A stretch of 64,000 nt of DNA, from positions 1,801,001 through 1,865,000 of the forward strand of contig NZ_LR134338.1 of the NCBI RefSeq assembly GCF_900637055.1, written 5' to 3'. The position numbers and the translations under genes are program-made. Source of the DNA: Brevibacillus brevis. GTDB taxonomy: Bacteria; Bacillota; Bacilli; Brevibacillales; Brevibacillaceae. Below the pieces are notes generated by a model that was not told where the DNA came from, made no database searches, and saw nothing but the letters and a program-made list of their open reading frames with translations. Shown in pieces: positions 15,464 through 25,342 of the stretch; the stretch's first letter is position 1, and each line of letters begins with the position of its first letter.

Positions 15464-16621
15464 TTACTTCTTGGAGCCAATTGGTGCGTACAGCATCGCA
15501 CGTTCTAGCGTAAGCCGATTTTTTTCCGTGATCTCTGCTCGTCGTGGGATTATTGGGAATGGTTCGTCAAAAAGCCGAGGCGGCAAGGGCAAATCCGTCT
15601 CTGGTTGCCAGCGGTTGAGCCAGGCTTCGGGAAGATCACCGTCCACAAGAGGCTGATCGCTCATCTCACTCCATACCAACGTCCACGCCCGTGGCACCAC
15701 CCGCCAAATATCGTAGCCCCCGCCGCCTACAGCAATCCAGCGACCGTTACAATATTCATGAGCAAGACGGTGAGCAAGACGAGGAATCGCTTGATAAATC
15801 TTCATCGAGCAAGACAAATGGGTGAGGGGATCGTACGCATGAGCGTCACAGCCATTTTGTGTCAGGATGACATCAGGCTTGAAGCCAGCCGCTAGCTTTG
15901 ACACCAGCTCCTCATACACTTCCAGAAAAGAATCGTCTTCCGTGAAGGCATCGAGCGGAACGTTGACAGAATAACCGTAACCGCTTCCATCTCCACGTTC
16001 AGACAAATTGCCTGTTCCCGGGAAGAGATACTTCCCCGTTTCGTGAATGGATACAGTCAGTACATGAGGGTCATCGTAAAAAGCCCACTGTACCCCATCT
16101 CCATGATGGGCATCTGTGTCGATATACAGCACGCGTGCATTCCAGTTTTTACGCAAATAAGCGATCGCGACGGAGCAATCATTGTAGATACAAAATCCAG
16201 AGGCGCGTCCACGAAAGGCATGGTGCAATCCTCCGGCGGGATTGAAGGCGTGTTCTGCCTGTCCACTCATAACCGCGTCCACTGCGTTTAACGTACCTCC
16301 AACGATCAGCGAGGACGCTTCATGCATGTTCGAAAAACAGGGAACATCCTCTGTTCCCAAGCCATAACTGGCTGCCTGCGGAAGCTCGTGTTCACTATGG
16401 CCCTGATCGCGAACAAATTGGATATAACGTGGGTCATGCACCAGGGCGAGTTCTTCATCTGTCGCCGGTCGGGGAGTCAGGATGTCTGAGTCTTTGAGTA
16501 TTCCGTAACTGCTCATCAGATCGTGTGTGAGGAGCAGACGACGCTGGTTGAACGGATGATCATCATGAAAATAATATTGCGTGTAGTCTGGAGAGTAGAT
16601 CAGACGAGCATTTCGGCTCAC
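15464..16621 (-). CDS. acuC: AcuC, histone-deacetylase-family protein deacetylase
   Basis: A 385-residue zinc-dependent deacylase of the HDAC superfamily. In B. subtilis AcuC removes the acetyl group from acetyl-CoA synthetase AcsA and so reactivates it. Seen here: HHAFRGRASGFCIYNDCSVAIAY, the metal-binding VLYIDTDAHHGDGVQWAFY, and VLTQNGCDAHAYDPLTHL. Its start overlaps the acuB stop by 4 bp, implying translational coupling in an acuA-acuB-acuC operon. acsA, which is next to acuA in B. subtilis, is not in this window. Confidence 0.95.
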   Translation of the reverse strand: MSRNARLIYSPDYTQYYFHDDHPFNQRRLLLTHDLMSSYGILKDSDILTPRPATDEELALVHDPRYIQFVRDQGHSEHELPQAASYGLGTEDVPCFSNMHEASSLIVGGTLNAVDAVMSGQAEHAFNPAGGLHHAFRGRASGFCIYNDCSVAIAYLRKNWNARVLYIDTDAHHGDGVQWAFYDDPHVLTVSIHETGKYLFPGTGNLSERGDGSGYGYSVNVPLDAFTEDDSFLEVYEELVSKLAAGFKPDVILTQNGCDAHAYDPLTHLSCSMKIYQAIPRLAHRLAHEYCNGRWIAVGGGGYDIWRVVPRAWTLVWSEMSDQPLVDGDLPEAWLNRWQPETDLPLPPRLFDEPFPIIPRRAEITEKNRLTLERAMLYAPIGSKK

Positions 16622-17262
16622 TGGAATATCCCTCCTTCCCTAGGGCCGATTACGGAAAAGCCTTTTTCAAGGAGCAATTGCGTCACGATACGAGGATCAA
16701 TTGTCTGTACCCGAAAAACAAGGTTCTTTTTTGCGGGCTGTTTCCCAGGAAAGACCACGACGCTCGTGACATTTACTTGTGCATCGCGAAAGACTTGACT
16801 GACTTCTGCCAGCATGCCAACGCGGTCATCCACTTCGACTTCGATATGGGAGCTAGGTTTGTTAACACCGAACAGTTCGATCAAGCTAGAGAAAAGATCC
16901 GATTCTGTGATCAATCCTACGAGCCGATTCCCTTCGACGATGGGTAGTGAGCCGATTTTGTGCTCGTATAGTTGGAGGGCTGCGTCTTCGATGAAATCCA
17001 GAGGGTGGGCAGTGATGACTTGTTGGTTCATGATATTGGCTACAGGCTTGTGCAGGACGGTGTCGTCATCGTCATGCGTCAGCAGGCGAGAGGGGAGAGC
17101 GTCTCGCAGGTCACGGTCCGAGACAATACCTACGAGTGAGTCGTTTTCAACGACAGGCAAATGCCTGATTCTGTTTGCGCGGAGGAGAAGAAGCGCCTCT
17201 CCGATGGTAGTGGATGGCTGGATCGTGACAATTTTTTTCCGCATAATCTCTTCAATACGCAT
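16618..17262 (-). CDS. acuB: AcuB, tandem CBS and ACT-domain protein
   Basis: A 214-residue protein with two CBS domains (MRIEEIMRKKIVTIQPSTTIGEALLLLRANRIRHLPVVE and VANIMNQQVITAHPLDFIEDAALQLYEHKIGSLPIVEGNRLVGLITESDLF) and a C-terminal ACT-like domain (HIEVEVDDRVGMLAEVSQVFRDAQVNVTSVVVFPG). CBS pairs usually bind adenosyl nucleotides. The precise job of AcuB in acetate/acetoin metabolism is unclear; it is encoded between the AcsA acetyltransferase and deacetylase. It overlaps acuC by 4 bp and lies 34 bp after acuA. Confidence 0.94.
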   Translation of the reverse strand: MRIEEIMRKKIVTIQPSTTIGEALLLLRANRIRHLPVVENDSLVGIVSDRDLRDALPSRLLTHDDDDTVLHKPVANIMNQQVITAHPLDFIEDAALQLYEHKIGSLPIVEGNRLVGLITESDLFSSLIELFGVNKPSSHIEVEVDDRVGMLAEVSQVFRDAQVNVTSVVVFPGKQPAKKNLVFRVQTIDPRIVTQLLLEKGFSVIGPREGGIFQ

Positions 17263-17296
17263 AAGAGTGACCTCCTGGAATCAAAAGGCATCCAAA

Positions 17297-17929
17297 CTAG
17301 TAAAGAAAACGATTTTGAAACCGCATAGCATCAAAGGCAACGACTGTTTCTGGTGGTACACGCTTGCCGATTTTTGCCATGAGACAGTTGGCGGGATGTG
17401 AGCATATTTCCGGATCGTCTGTCGCCATCCAGCTCAGTCCTGCGCTGCCCATGACCTTTTCCATGACCTTTCTGTATTGCCATACATCGAGTCCTGTTCC
17501 TTTCAAATCCCAATGCCAGTAATACTCGGTAGTAATAATGACGTAGTCTTCCATGGCGTCGTCCAAGAAGGCGACTTCCAGCAGCTTTTTGCCTACGCCA
17601 CCCGCCCTCACTTTATGACTGATTTCAATCGCCCCCAGCTCCAGCAAATCGGGCAGTTGGGCTTGTGACCATCGCTCCAGTGGATCGGGGTGCAGAAAGG
17701 TCACGTAGCCGAGGACAAGGTCGCCTTCGCGAGCAATAATAATGCGCCCTTCAGGCAAATCAGCGATTTCGATGAGAGCTTCATGCTGCTGTTCAGGGAT
17801 ACGAAAAGCTTTCAGCCCCTCATCAAAGCGTAATGAGGCCAGATGACTTCCTGTAATCGGTCCTTCGACGAGCAGCTCCCTGTTGTTCACCATTAGACTC
17901 AATGAATGATAGCGTTTGACGTGCTCCAT
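17297..17929 (-). CDS. acuA: AcuA, GNAT protein acetyltransferase of acetyl-CoA synthetase
   Basis: A 210-residue GNAT acetyltransferase. In B. subtilis AcuA acetylates the active-site lysine of AcsA and switches it off. The acetyl-CoA-binding region is IIAREGDLVLGYVTFLHPDP...LELGAIEISHKVRAGGVGKKLLEVAF with the VRAGGVGKKLL pyrophosphate loop. The start ATG 17929 follows AAGGGGGGGAAC. First gene of acuABC. The upstream neighbour is a PBP gene with its own terminator, so the acu promoter should lie in the ~70 bp between them. Confidence 0.93.
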   Translation of the reverse strand: MEHVKRYHSLSLMVNNRELLVEGPITGSHLASLRFDEGLKAFRIPEQQHEALIEIADLPEGRIIIAREGDLVLGYVTFLHPDPLERWSQAQLPDLLELGAIEISHKVRAGGVGKKLLEVAFLDDAMEDYVIITTEYYWHWDLKGTGLDVWQYRKVMEKVMGSAGLSWMATDDPEICSHPANCLMAKIGKRVPPETVVAFDAMRFQNRFLY

Positions 17930-17950
17930 CAGTTCCCCCCCTTACGTTTG

Positions 17951-17984
17951 TAGAAAAACAGAGATGGCGTCTAACCATCTCTGT
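17951..17984 (-). terminator. Terminator of the PBP gene
   Basis: On the minus strand ACAGAGATGG pairs perfectly with CCATCTCTGT across a 7-nt loop, then TTTTT. Confidence 0.88.
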
Positions 17985-18000
17985 CGGTTGTCATTCCAGT

Positions 18001-21000
18001 TTATTCTGTGGTGTTGGCAGTTACGATGTTAGAATGTGGCGATTCTCCGTAACTGTTGACTGCGGTAATGTAATAGGTGCTGCCATTCGGTACGTCTGCT
18101 GCGTGTGTAAAGGTTGTGCTAGAGACTGTACCGAGTAGCAAATAGCCGCTTGCTGAGTCTGGGCTAAAATATACGTTGTACATCTGCTCAGACGAGCTGC
18201 TTCCTTTCCACTGTAGCTGCCAACCGTTTGGCGTATTCTTGATGGACAAGGATTTCGGAGCAGCAGGTGGTGAAGCGGAATCTGTGTCTGTATTCGTGCC
18301 TCCTGATCCATCTGCTGGGTTAGTCGCAGTTCCATCTGGATCTGTTTGACCATTCCCGTTATTGTCCGTCGGATTCGGGATGCCTGTTTCCGTACCTTGG
18401 TTCGGATCAGGCAACTGCCATGTCTGTGTAGAACCGACAGAAGCGATTGCGGAAGGCTGCGATTCATTGCCAGCGATATCCACAGAAGTGACATAATAGC
18501 CTAAATCGCCATGGGTTGCAGTCGTATCGGCAAAAGTCAATTCGGATGGATCTTTCACAGTCGCTACTTTGACAAAGCCGTTCTGCACATCAGCGCGGTA
18601 GATGCGATAACCGACCAAGTCAGCTTCTTTGGCTGATTGCCAGGTAAGCGTAATTTGCTTGCCTGAGCCTGTGGCTGTTACACCGCTTGGCGAAGCTGGC
18701 GCTCCACCTGCCTCTGTGCGAGGGTCTTCCTTGTCAGGCAGGCGTTGCTCCCAATCCGGTGGTTGGGTGGCGACCCTACTGTTTTTCGCTTGAATTTGCT
18801 CCTTGGTTGGAAGCGGGTCAGGTGAGCGGTAGAAGACGCCTTCGGTAACAAAATCTTCAGGTGTCCCTTCCTTCGCCAAATACCGTTCGCCATTATACGT
18901 AATGACGCGTGCTTTTTGGTGGGCATCGTCCACCTTTGTCGGAACGAATTTGCTGTTGAATATATCAGTGATCAAATGGCCAGCTTCTTTTGAAAGCTCA
19001 CTCGGCAAAAGACCTGATTTCGAGTCAACAGTCGCACTGACAATTCCTGCCGGCTTTTTAAAGGTGGAGTCAGGAGGTGAAAGGTTCGGATGCTTCGCAA
19101 TGACATCCTTCATGACCTTACCCCATACGACCATCGGAACATATTTGTCCGCGTCTGGCATTGGATATGGCTCGTCAAAGCCAACCCATACCCCCATGGA
19201 CAGCTCTGGCGTGTAACCGACGAAATAGAGGTCGTTGCTGTTGTTCGTAGTTCCGGTTTTACCTGCCACATCGACTTTGCGCGGCACGTATTTGCGGATG
19301 TGCGTACCTGTACCGTTATTGACAACGGAACGCATCAAATCAGTGATCAAGTAAGCTGTTTGCTCGCTGTACACTTGCACAGGTTTGGTTTCATGGCGAT
19401 AAATGACTTTTCCAGTGTTATCTTCAATTCGGTCAATCAGATAGGCATCCACGAAAGAACCGTGATTTGCGAATGTCCCATAAGCGTTTGTAATTTCCTC
19501 GACAGTTGTTCCGTAGGTAAGACCGCCAATTACGCCAGTGGCTGCATAGTTGTCAGCATCCACCAATGTTGTGATTCCCATTTTCTTCACGTATTCGAGA
19601 GCCGTTGGAATGCCAACTTTCAAATACGTCTTGATCGCCGGAATGTTCCAGGACATCCGCAGCGCTTCACGGGCACTCATCATCCCTTGCCATTTGTTGT
19701 TCCAGTTCTTAGGTAAATGGGAACCGTTCTGGCCGTCAGCGAGTAGCACCGGAGCGTCATCGATTGGGGATGCTGGCTGGAGCAATCCCAGTTCAAAAGC
19801 AGGAGCATAAGCTGCAAGTGGCTTCATGGCCGAACCAGGCTGACGAGGTACAGTGGCGTGGTTTGTCTGTTCCACCTTGAAGTCACGTCCCCCGATCATG
19901 CCGAGGATGGCTCCTGTTTTGTTGTGAATCAGCATTGCGCCGACTTCTTCCAGAGCATTTTCGATTTTTTCTGTTTTGCCGTTAGAGCGACGAATCGTAT
20001 AGGTGCGATTCTTACCGAAGTTTTTCGGATCGGCTGCAACAGCCTGCATGATGTCATATACGCTCTTGTCGATTGTGGTATGTATCTTGTACCCTTTTCG
20101 CAGGATGTCGCGACGTTTCTCTTCAACCAGCTGTCGGTATTCGTTGCGGCCGATGGTTGATTTGTCTCGACCTTTTTCCAAGAGGTCTGCGTCCACAAGC
20201 TGACGTGCGGCACGATCTTCAATTTCCATCATCAAGAAAGGTACTTCTCGATAAGCTTGCTGCGTCGGCTTTGCCAGCTGTGCCTTCAAATCACTGGCGA
20301 GAGCTCCATCATATTGGGTTTGTGTAATGTAGCCATTTTCCAGCATGCGATCCAACACCATTTTTTGGCGTTCCTTCCCGCGCTGATAGCTTTCTGCACG
20401 GAATGGAGAGTAGGCGCCTGGGTTTTGAATCATGCCCGCAAGATACGAACCCTCAGCGAGCCCGAGCTCTTTTACATCTTTGCCAAAAATCCCTTTCGCG
20501 GCAGCCTGAACGCCGTATACGTTTGATCCGTTGGCGTTTTTTCCGAAGTAAATTTCGTTCATGTAGGCTTCCAGAATCTGATCCTTGGAAAACATGCGCT
20601 CGATCCGAATCGCGGTAAAGATTTCACGGGCCTTACGGGTGTGACTAACTTCAGCAGAAAGGATTGTATTTTTTACAAGCTGCTGTGTAATCGTACTACC
20701 ACCTGTTACGACAGGCTGGTTGGTAAATTCCTGAATCGCTCCGCGCATGGTGGATTGAAGCGAAACTCCGGAGTGGTGGTAGTAGTTATGGTCCTCAGTT
20801 GCGATGATGGCATTAATCAAATAGGGAGAAACGTCTGCTTTCTTCACCAAACGTCGATCGCCTTCTTCGGCCCGCAATTGGCCGATCAGAGAGCCGTCGT
20901 TGTAGTAGGCGAATCCAGTCAGATAGTTGGTGAAGATTTTATTCTCCAGTTCCTCCTTGCTGCGCACAGGCTCGTCCTTCACGAGTGCGGCAACATAACC

Positions 21001-21141
21001 TGTCACGATTCCTCCCGCGACTGCAGCTCCCATTAGCCCTAGTACGAAGACGATTTGGATGATGACCCAAAACGTCCTGCCACGGCTTCTGCGTCGCTTT
21101 TTTTTCGTCGATTCAGAGGAAGATGTGTGGTTATTCGACAT
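18001..21141 (-). CDS. Class A penicillin-binding protein with C-terminal fibronectin type III domains
   Basis: A 1046-residue bifunctional peptidoglycan synthase. A short basic cytoplasmic tail and one membrane anchor (about residues 23-52) precede a GT51 glycosyltransferase domain (ATEDHNYYHHSGV with catalytic Glu116; GGSTITQQLVKN at 147-158). The transpeptidase domain has SAMK with nucleophile Ser437 and KTGT at 628-631. The C-terminus adds two fibronectin III units (GVTATGSGKQITLTWQ...YYVTSVD and SLSIKNTPNGWQLQWK...YYITAVN) separated by a Pro/Thr/Asn/Asp-rich linker, which may bind wall polymers. B. subtilis PBP1 (914 residues) is the nearest type. Monocistronic, between acuA and rpsD. 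Confidence 0.95.
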   Translation of the reverse strand: MSNNHTSSSESTKKKRRRSRGRTFWVIIQIVFVLGLMGAAVAGGIVTGYVAALVKDEPVRSKEELENKIFTNYLTGFAYYNDGSLIGQLRAEEGDRRLVKKADVSPYLINAIIATEDHNYYHHSGVSLQSTMRGAIQEFTNQPVVTGGSTITQQLVKNTILSAEVSHTRKAREIFTAIRIERMFSKDQILEAYMNEIYFGKNANGSNVYGVQAAAKGIFGKDVKELGLAEGSYLAGMIQNPGAYSPFRAESYQRGKERQKMVLDRMLENGYITQTQYDGALASDLKAQLAKPTQQAYREVPFLMMEIEDRAARQLVDADLLEKGRDKSTIGRNEYRQLVEEKRRDILRKGYKIHTTIDKSVYDIMQAVAADPKNFGKNRTYTIRRSNGKTEKIENALEEVGAMLIHNKTGAILGMIGGRDFKVEQTNHATVPRQPGSAMKPLAAYAPAFELGLLQPASPIDDAPVLLADGQNGSHLPKNWNNKWQGMMSAREALRMSWNIPAIKTYLKVGIPTALEYVKKMGITTLVDADNYAATGVIGGLTYGTTVEEITNAYGTFANHGSFVDAYLIDRIEDNTGKVIYRHETKPVQVYSEQTAYLITDLMRSVVNNGTGTHIRKYVPRKVDVAGKTGTTNNSNDLYFVGYTPELSMGVWVGFDEPYPMPDADKYVPMVVWGKVMKDVIAKHPNLSPPDSTFKKPAGIVSATVDSKSGLLPSELSKEAGHLITDIFNSKFVPTKVDDAHQKARVITYNGERYLAKEGTPEDFVTEGVFYRSPDPLPTKEQIQAKNSRVATQPPDWEQRLPDKEDPRTEAGGAPASPSGVTATGSGKQITLTWQSAKEADLVGYRIYRADVQNGFVKVATVKDPSELTFADTTATHGDLGYYVTSVDIAGNESQPSAIASVGSTQTWQLPDPNQGTETGIPNPTDNNGNGQTDPDGTATNPADGSGGTNTDTDSASPPAAPKSLSIKNTPNGWQLQWKGSSSSEQMYNVYFSPDSASGYLLLGTVSSTTFTHAADVPNGSTYYITAVNSYGESPHSNIVTANTTE

Positions 21142-21270
21142 AGTCTACGACCCCCTAGCATACCACCTGATTATACCATACGAGGAACCTAGAGGATAGA
21201 AGATGCGTAGGAGATAGCAAAATGTGTCAAAAACCGTTGAAAATTGTCAACGGCATGTGAGATGAATACA

Positions 21271-21315
21271 TAAAAAAAGAGTAGGCCGACAAGCGGCACT
21301 ACTCTTTTTCTTTTT
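21271..21315 (-). terminator. Terminator of rpsD
   Basis: AAAAAGAGTAG pairs with CTACTCTTTTT around an internal CCG/CGG hairpin. It lies immediately after the rpsD stop on the minus strand. Confidence 0.85.
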
Positions 21316-21327
21316 ATCCTCAGACGA

Positions 21328-21927
21328 TTAACGGCTGTAGAACTCAACGATCAGAACTTCGTTGATTTCAGCTGGCATTTCTTCACGGTCTGGCAGACGA
21401 GTGAAGGTACCTTCAGCAGCAGCATCGTTGAATGTAACGTAGTTCGGCAGGAAAGTGCGGCTTTCCAGAGCGTCCTTGATCAATTGCAGACCACGGGACT
21501 TTTCACGAATGGAGATTACATCACCCGGTTGTACGCGGTAGGATGGGATGTTTACTTTTTTGCCGTTTACCAGGAAGTGACCATGGTTTACCAACTGACG
21601 AGCAGCTGGGCGTGTTGGAGCAAAGCCCATGCGGTATACCAGGTTGTCCAGACGGGATTCCAGCAATTTCATGAAGTTTTCGCCCACTACGCCAGCCATT
21701 TTGCTAGCATTGTCGAAAGTGCGGCGGAATTGTTTTTCGTTAAGGCCAAACATGTGGCGCAGTTTTTGCTTTTCTTGCAACTGGATTCCGTACTCGCTCA
21801 GTTTACGACGGTTGTTGTGACCGTGTTGACCTGGAGGGAAGTTGCGTTTGATGTCTTTTCCTGTACCATCGAGGGAGATACCCAGACGACGAGCCAGTTT
21901 GTGACGAGGTCCTGTGTAACGTGACAT
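21328..21927 (-). CDS. rpsD: 30S ribosomal protein S4
   Basis: A 199-residue primary 16S rRNA-binding protein of the small subunit. The N-terminal domain [36 protein letters not shown] lacks the Cys4 zinc site found in some S4 proteins, as in B. subtilis. The S4 RNA-binding domain follows ([48 protein letters not shown]). AAAGGAGAATG precedes the ATG. The gene is monocistronic and in B. subtilis is autoregulated by S4 binding its leader; a ~200-nt leader with GC-rich segments (21928-22130) is present here. Confidence 0.97.
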   Translation of the reverse strand: MSRYTGPRHKLARRLGISLDGTGKDIKRNFPPGQHGHNNRRKLSEYGIQLQEKQKLRHMFGLNEKQFRRTFDNASKMAGVVGENFMKLLESRLDNLVYRMGFAPTRPAARQLVNHGHFLVNGKKVNIPSYRVQPGDVISIREKSRGLQLIKDALESRTFLPNYVTFNDAAAEGTFTRLPDREEMPAEINEVLIVEFYSR

Positions 21928-22132
21928 GTTTTCATTCTCCTTTAATATGGATTCGCAGGTGTTTACTTCCGGCAGGTTAGTTCCTACTTTATCTACACGA
22001 ACTTCGGACGGTAGCGTTTCCGCATCGTGCTCCTCACAGATGATCAGCCGCAGTCTGTAAAGGGAGGGAACTAAGAGGGTACATCCTTCCGTTTTTACCT
22101 ACAATCAATGCTACCCTGTACACATACATTCA

Positions 22133-22162
22133 ATAATACTAGGCGCGATATAGTAAAGTCAA
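22133..22162 (-). promoter_or_regulatory. Sigma-A promoter of rpsD
   Basis: On the minus strand TTGACT (22162-22157) and TATTAT (22138-22133) are 18 bp apart. The transcript would carry a long leader with several GC-rich inverted segments, consistent with S4 autoregulation (inference). Confidence 0.7.
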
Positions 22163-22167
22163 GGGAA

Positions 22168-22215
22168 AAGAAGCGCGCCATCCGTCGCAAGAAGTGGGAT
22201 GGATGGCGCTTTTTG
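22168..22215 (-). terminator. Terminator after the SLH-domain gene
   Basis: An imperfect stem (AGCGCCATCC/GGATGGCGCG) lies just after the stop at 22220. The T tract is interrupted on the minus strand and better on the plus strand. Confidence 0.6.
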
Positions 22216-22219
22216 GGTT

Positions 22220-24505
22220 TTATTTTCGCAACAAAGTAACCGGACCGTCTGGAGTATCCCGTTTTTCGAGGAAGCGGGTAAAAGTAATGGCTGCATCGGC
22301 ACGGGGGACGAGGCTTTGCGGCTGGAACTTTTGTTTGTCGGTTGGCACGATACCGAGTGTAGTCGCAATGATGATCGAACCGCGGTACTTCGAATTGGCA
22401 ATGTCTGAGAGCTGGGACTGGAACATGCCAGGGAAGTCCGTCAGTTTTTTGTAACCAAGTGCACGAACAATCATATCAGCCAGCTCTTCACGTGTAATCG
22501 TCTCATTTGGGTTCAGCTTGGAAGCATTTTTATCGAGAAGTCCTCGATCAACAGCACCTTCTACGGCTGAGAAGAAGCGCGAACCATTTGCCACATCGCT
22601 ATAGGTGGCCTTTCGTTCCAGAGAGTACTCCGGATAGTGTCTGCCTTGGTTGAGACTGATCATGAGCATTTCAATCATTTCGCCGCGTGTAATCGGTTTT
22701 TGCGGCATGATATTGCCGTTTTCAAGCGTTAGTGCGTCGTATTCATACATCAGCAAGAGTTCCTTCTCCGCTGGATGACCCTTTAAATCGGCAGGAGCAG
22801 GACGATGCAGCGCAATTGTTTTGCCAGTAGAGGTGGAGCTCCACTCGCCTGTTACAGCGTCAAGGTAATACGGCTGCTCAAACGGCGTCATTGTCGCGCG
22901 ATAGACGATCTTGGCCGTTCGCTTCGGTGTGTAGGAAGGCTGCTCTTTTGCGCGTTTGGCATCCTCAGGAGTAAGAGGGACGAGGGCGTATACTGCCTCT
23001 GCTTTTGTCTCGGTCCACCACTTCTCGCTCGCTTCGGCAGCAGGCAGGTGCTTGGGAACTTGTGTCGGGTATGTTTCGCTGCCCAAATCAGCACTGTAAC
23101 TCAGCAGATCACCTGTTTCTGTGTCAAACGTGAAGTAGGCAGAGCCGCTAGCTGCAGCAATTCCATTGATAAAACGCTCAAATCGGATCTGCGTCCGTTC
23201 GGAATCAACAACGGGTTGGTTTTCCTCTTCCACACGCTCTGTCCAGTAAAGCTGGTGGGCCATGGTTGGCGCCAAATCGCGAATCGTTTCCATCGCTTTT
23301 GCCTTGAGTTTTTCCATGTTTGGTTTTTTAGCAGCGGATGTTTTTTCTTTATGGCTACGGAATTCCTTGTTCAATCGGTAGATGTCCCCGGTTACAGCAT
23401 CCACGGAGACATACGCAAATCCGTCTTCGCTGTTGCCTTTTTCACCGAATTCGAGATCCCAGACAGGACGATTGCCACGGTAGTCTCTTTCATTGTAATT
23501 GGCAGAGCGAAGCTCGTAGTTGGACAAATTCAATGCTTTCGATGCCCATTGTACAGCTTCCTCTTGGGAGAGCGGTTGTCCGCTGCGGCGTGCAGGTAGG
23601 ACTTTGCTGCTTACAGGCTCAGGATCTTTCGTTGGTTGATACGGGGTCAACGATTGTGTCAATGCTTTGCCAGTCTCTGCATCCATGTAGAAGGTGAAAG
23701 GATTCATATACCCTAGAGATGGCTTGTTATTTTGCGTCTCCACCCGATCCCACGGCAGCAGGTAAACTGGTTTTGGATTCGCTTGTTCTTTAAATAGTTT
23801 CTCGGCTTCTTCTTCCGAGATTTTCGTATCCGTATCCTCGAAAGTCACGTCGTTCCACGACAGAGAATAGTTGGTCACTGTGCCGGAAGCATCCACCGTG
23901 ATATCTGCGCCGTTGTCGGGAAAGAGAATGCCGTCCACGTCACGAACAAAGCGGAAATTATAGAAGACTTCCGAGTTCAGCGGAGTTTTTGGCTCTGGCA
24001 TATCGCGGGTATACAGTCTTGTTTCCGCTGCTTTTCCTGCATTGTTTTTCTCGAAAAAGCGCTTCGCCTGCTCTTGCGCCTCTATATAGGAAATTCGTTT
24101 TGCATAGGGAAGCGAGGATGATTCCTGATCATGACGCGAATAGGAAGTCAGCTCGCCTGTATTGGCGTGAATACTGACGCTATAGGATAGAAGAGTTTTT
24201 CCGTTTTCTGGATCTTTCTTTACCCAACTAAACGACCATTCTGGAAATGGGCGCCAGCTATCCGCTGAACGAAAAGACACATTCTGCACCGTCATCCCAG
24301 CGGTAGGCACTATTTTTGTGGCGAGTGCCAAGGCTGCTTCCTTGGACAGCTTTGCTTTGGCTTGTGCCACAGAGTCTGATTGTGACACAGTAGTCGCCAT
24401 TTTATTGGTACTCACATGAGGTGATTGTGCATGCGCTTGTGCCACAGGCAGCAACAGACTGGCTGATAGAACAAATGAGCTAGACCGCATGATCCACGGT
24501 TTCAT
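22220..24505 (-). CDS. Secreted YcdB/YcdC-repeat protein with C-terminal SLH domains
   Basis: A 761-residue exported protein. A signal peptide (about residues 1-26, ending VAQAHA-Q) is followed by repeated PepSY/YcdB-like units marked by the SQSDSVAQAKAKLSKEAALALA start, LSQEEAVQWASKAL, and recurring VDAVTGDIYRLN / DTETGDLLSYSADLG / LDAVTGEWSS strands. The last ~180 residues contain SLH motifs (ITRGEMIEMLMISLNQG, YSDVANGSRFFSAVEGAVDRGLL, ITREELADMIVRALGY and PRADAAITFTRFLEKR), which bind pyruvylated wall polymers and anchor the protein in the envelope. Function of the YcdB part is unknown; an inhibitor or chaperone role for PepSY modules is inferred. Confidence 0.92.
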   Translation of the reverse strand: MKPWIMRSSSFVLSASLLLPVAQAHAQSPHVSTNKMATTVSQSDSVAQAKAKLSKEAALALATKIVPTAGMTVQNVSFRSADSWRPFPEWSFSWVKKDPENGKTLLSYSVSIHANTGELTSYSRHDQESSSLPYAKRISYIEAQEQAKRFFEKNNAGKAAETRLYTRDMPEPKTPLNSEVFYNFRFVRDVDGILFPDNGADITVDASGTVTNYSLSWNDVTFEDTDTKISEEEAEKLFKEQANPKPVYLLPWDRVETQNNKPSLGYMNPFTFYMDAETGKALTQSLTPYQPTKDPEPVSSKVLPARRSGQPLSQEEAVQWASKALNLSNYELRSANYNERDYRGNRPVWDLEFGEKGNSEDGFAYVSVDAVTGDIYRLNKEFRSHKEKTSAAKKPNMEKLKAKAMETIRDLAPTMAHQLYWTERVEEENQPVVDSERTQIRFERFINGIAAASGSAYFTFDTETGDLLSYSADLGSETYPTQVPKHLPAAEASEKWWTETKAEAVYALVPLTPEDAKRAKEQPSYTPKRTAKIVYRATMTPFEQPYYLDAVTGEWSSTSTGKTIALHRPAPADLKGHPAEKELLLMYEYDALTLENGNIMPQKPITRGEMIEMLMISLNQGRHYPEYSLERKATYSDVANGSRFFSAVEGAVDRGLLDKNASKLNPNETITREELADMIVRALGYKKLTDFPGMFQSQLSDIANSKYRGSIIIATTLGIVPTDKQKFQPQSLVPRADAAITFTRFLEKRDTPDGPVTLLRK

Positions 24506-24734
24506 AGGAACCCCTCCAACGATGTCATATTCTTCTTATCACCTCTGACGAGAGGAAGTAAAAGTTCGTTTCAGTTCAAATCCATGAAAAAAAGAGTGTG
24601 GTATTAACAGAAAGGAATGAAATATAGGAATTTTGTACCAAATGTTTTTTTATCAATCTAGAATTGTGAACAGGCATCTTATATAATAAGAAATACTATC
24701 CACAGAATACAGACCGGTAAGGAGATAAATCGTT

Positions 24735-25316
24735 TTGGAAACCATCATGTATCTCATTCGTCATGGAGAGACGGAGTGGAATCAGATTCGTCGTATACAA
24801 GGCCACAGTGACATCGCATTGAACGAGCTCGGGGTACGCCAGGCCGAGCAAGTTGCAGACAGGTTCCTAGGCGAGACGATTCACGCTTTTTATTCGAGTG
24901 ATCTCAGTCGTGCGCGTGATACGGCTGCCAAGATTGCTGGTAACTTCCAATCCTCTGTTTCTACGCGGACTACTTTGCGGGAGCGTTGCTATGGGGAGTG
25001 GGAGGGGCTTACCTATGAAGAAATACGTGAGCGATTTGAGAATCAGGATGAAGCCTCCTGTGGAATTGAGACATTCGAAGACATGCAGCGTCGAGCTGTA
25101 GCTGCCATGACAGAAATAGCAGGGAGCCATCCAGGTGAGGCGATTGTCGTTGTCTCGCATGGCGGTCTCATTAATAGCTTCTTGCATTATGTGACGGTAG
25201 GAGAACAAGGAACGGGGATCACACGTATCGATAATACCGGTATTACGATATTTCGGTATGTAGATCGCAGGTGGGAAGTTCTATCCGTTAATGATACAGA
25301 CCATTTGAAAGCTTGA
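24735..25316 (+). CDS. Histidine phosphatase family protein (phosphoglycerate mutase-like)
   Basis: A 193-residue enzyme of the histidine phosphatase superfamily. MYLIRHGETEWNQIRRIQGHSDIALNELG carries the RHG phosphate-binding core with catalytic His10. Supporting residues are Arg in SSDLSRARDTA, Glu in RERCYGEWEGLTYEEI and the second His in VVVSHGGLINSFL. The size and pattern suit broad phosphatases of the PhoE/CobC group rather than true glycolytic dPGM (~230-250 residues). TTG 24735 is behind AAGGAGAT; ATG 24747 is the alternative. It lies 26 bp before the diguanylate cyclase gene and is probably cotranscribed with it. Confidence 0.9.
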   Translation: METIMYLIRHGETEWNQIRRIQGHSDIALNELGVRQAEQVADRFLGETIHAFYSSDLSRARDTAAKIAGNFQSSVSTRTTLRERCYGEWEGLTYEEIRERFENQDEASCGIETFEDMQRRAVAAMTEIAGSHPGEAIVVVSHGGLINSFLHYVTVGEQGTGITRIDNTGITIFRYVDRRWEVLSVNDTDHLKA

Positions 25317-25342
25317 GAAAATGCTGAGAGAGGGAGTTTCTC

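Noticed and set aside
22805..23599. 264-residue plus-strand ORF
   Set aside because: Antisense to the SLH-domain protein, no start signals.
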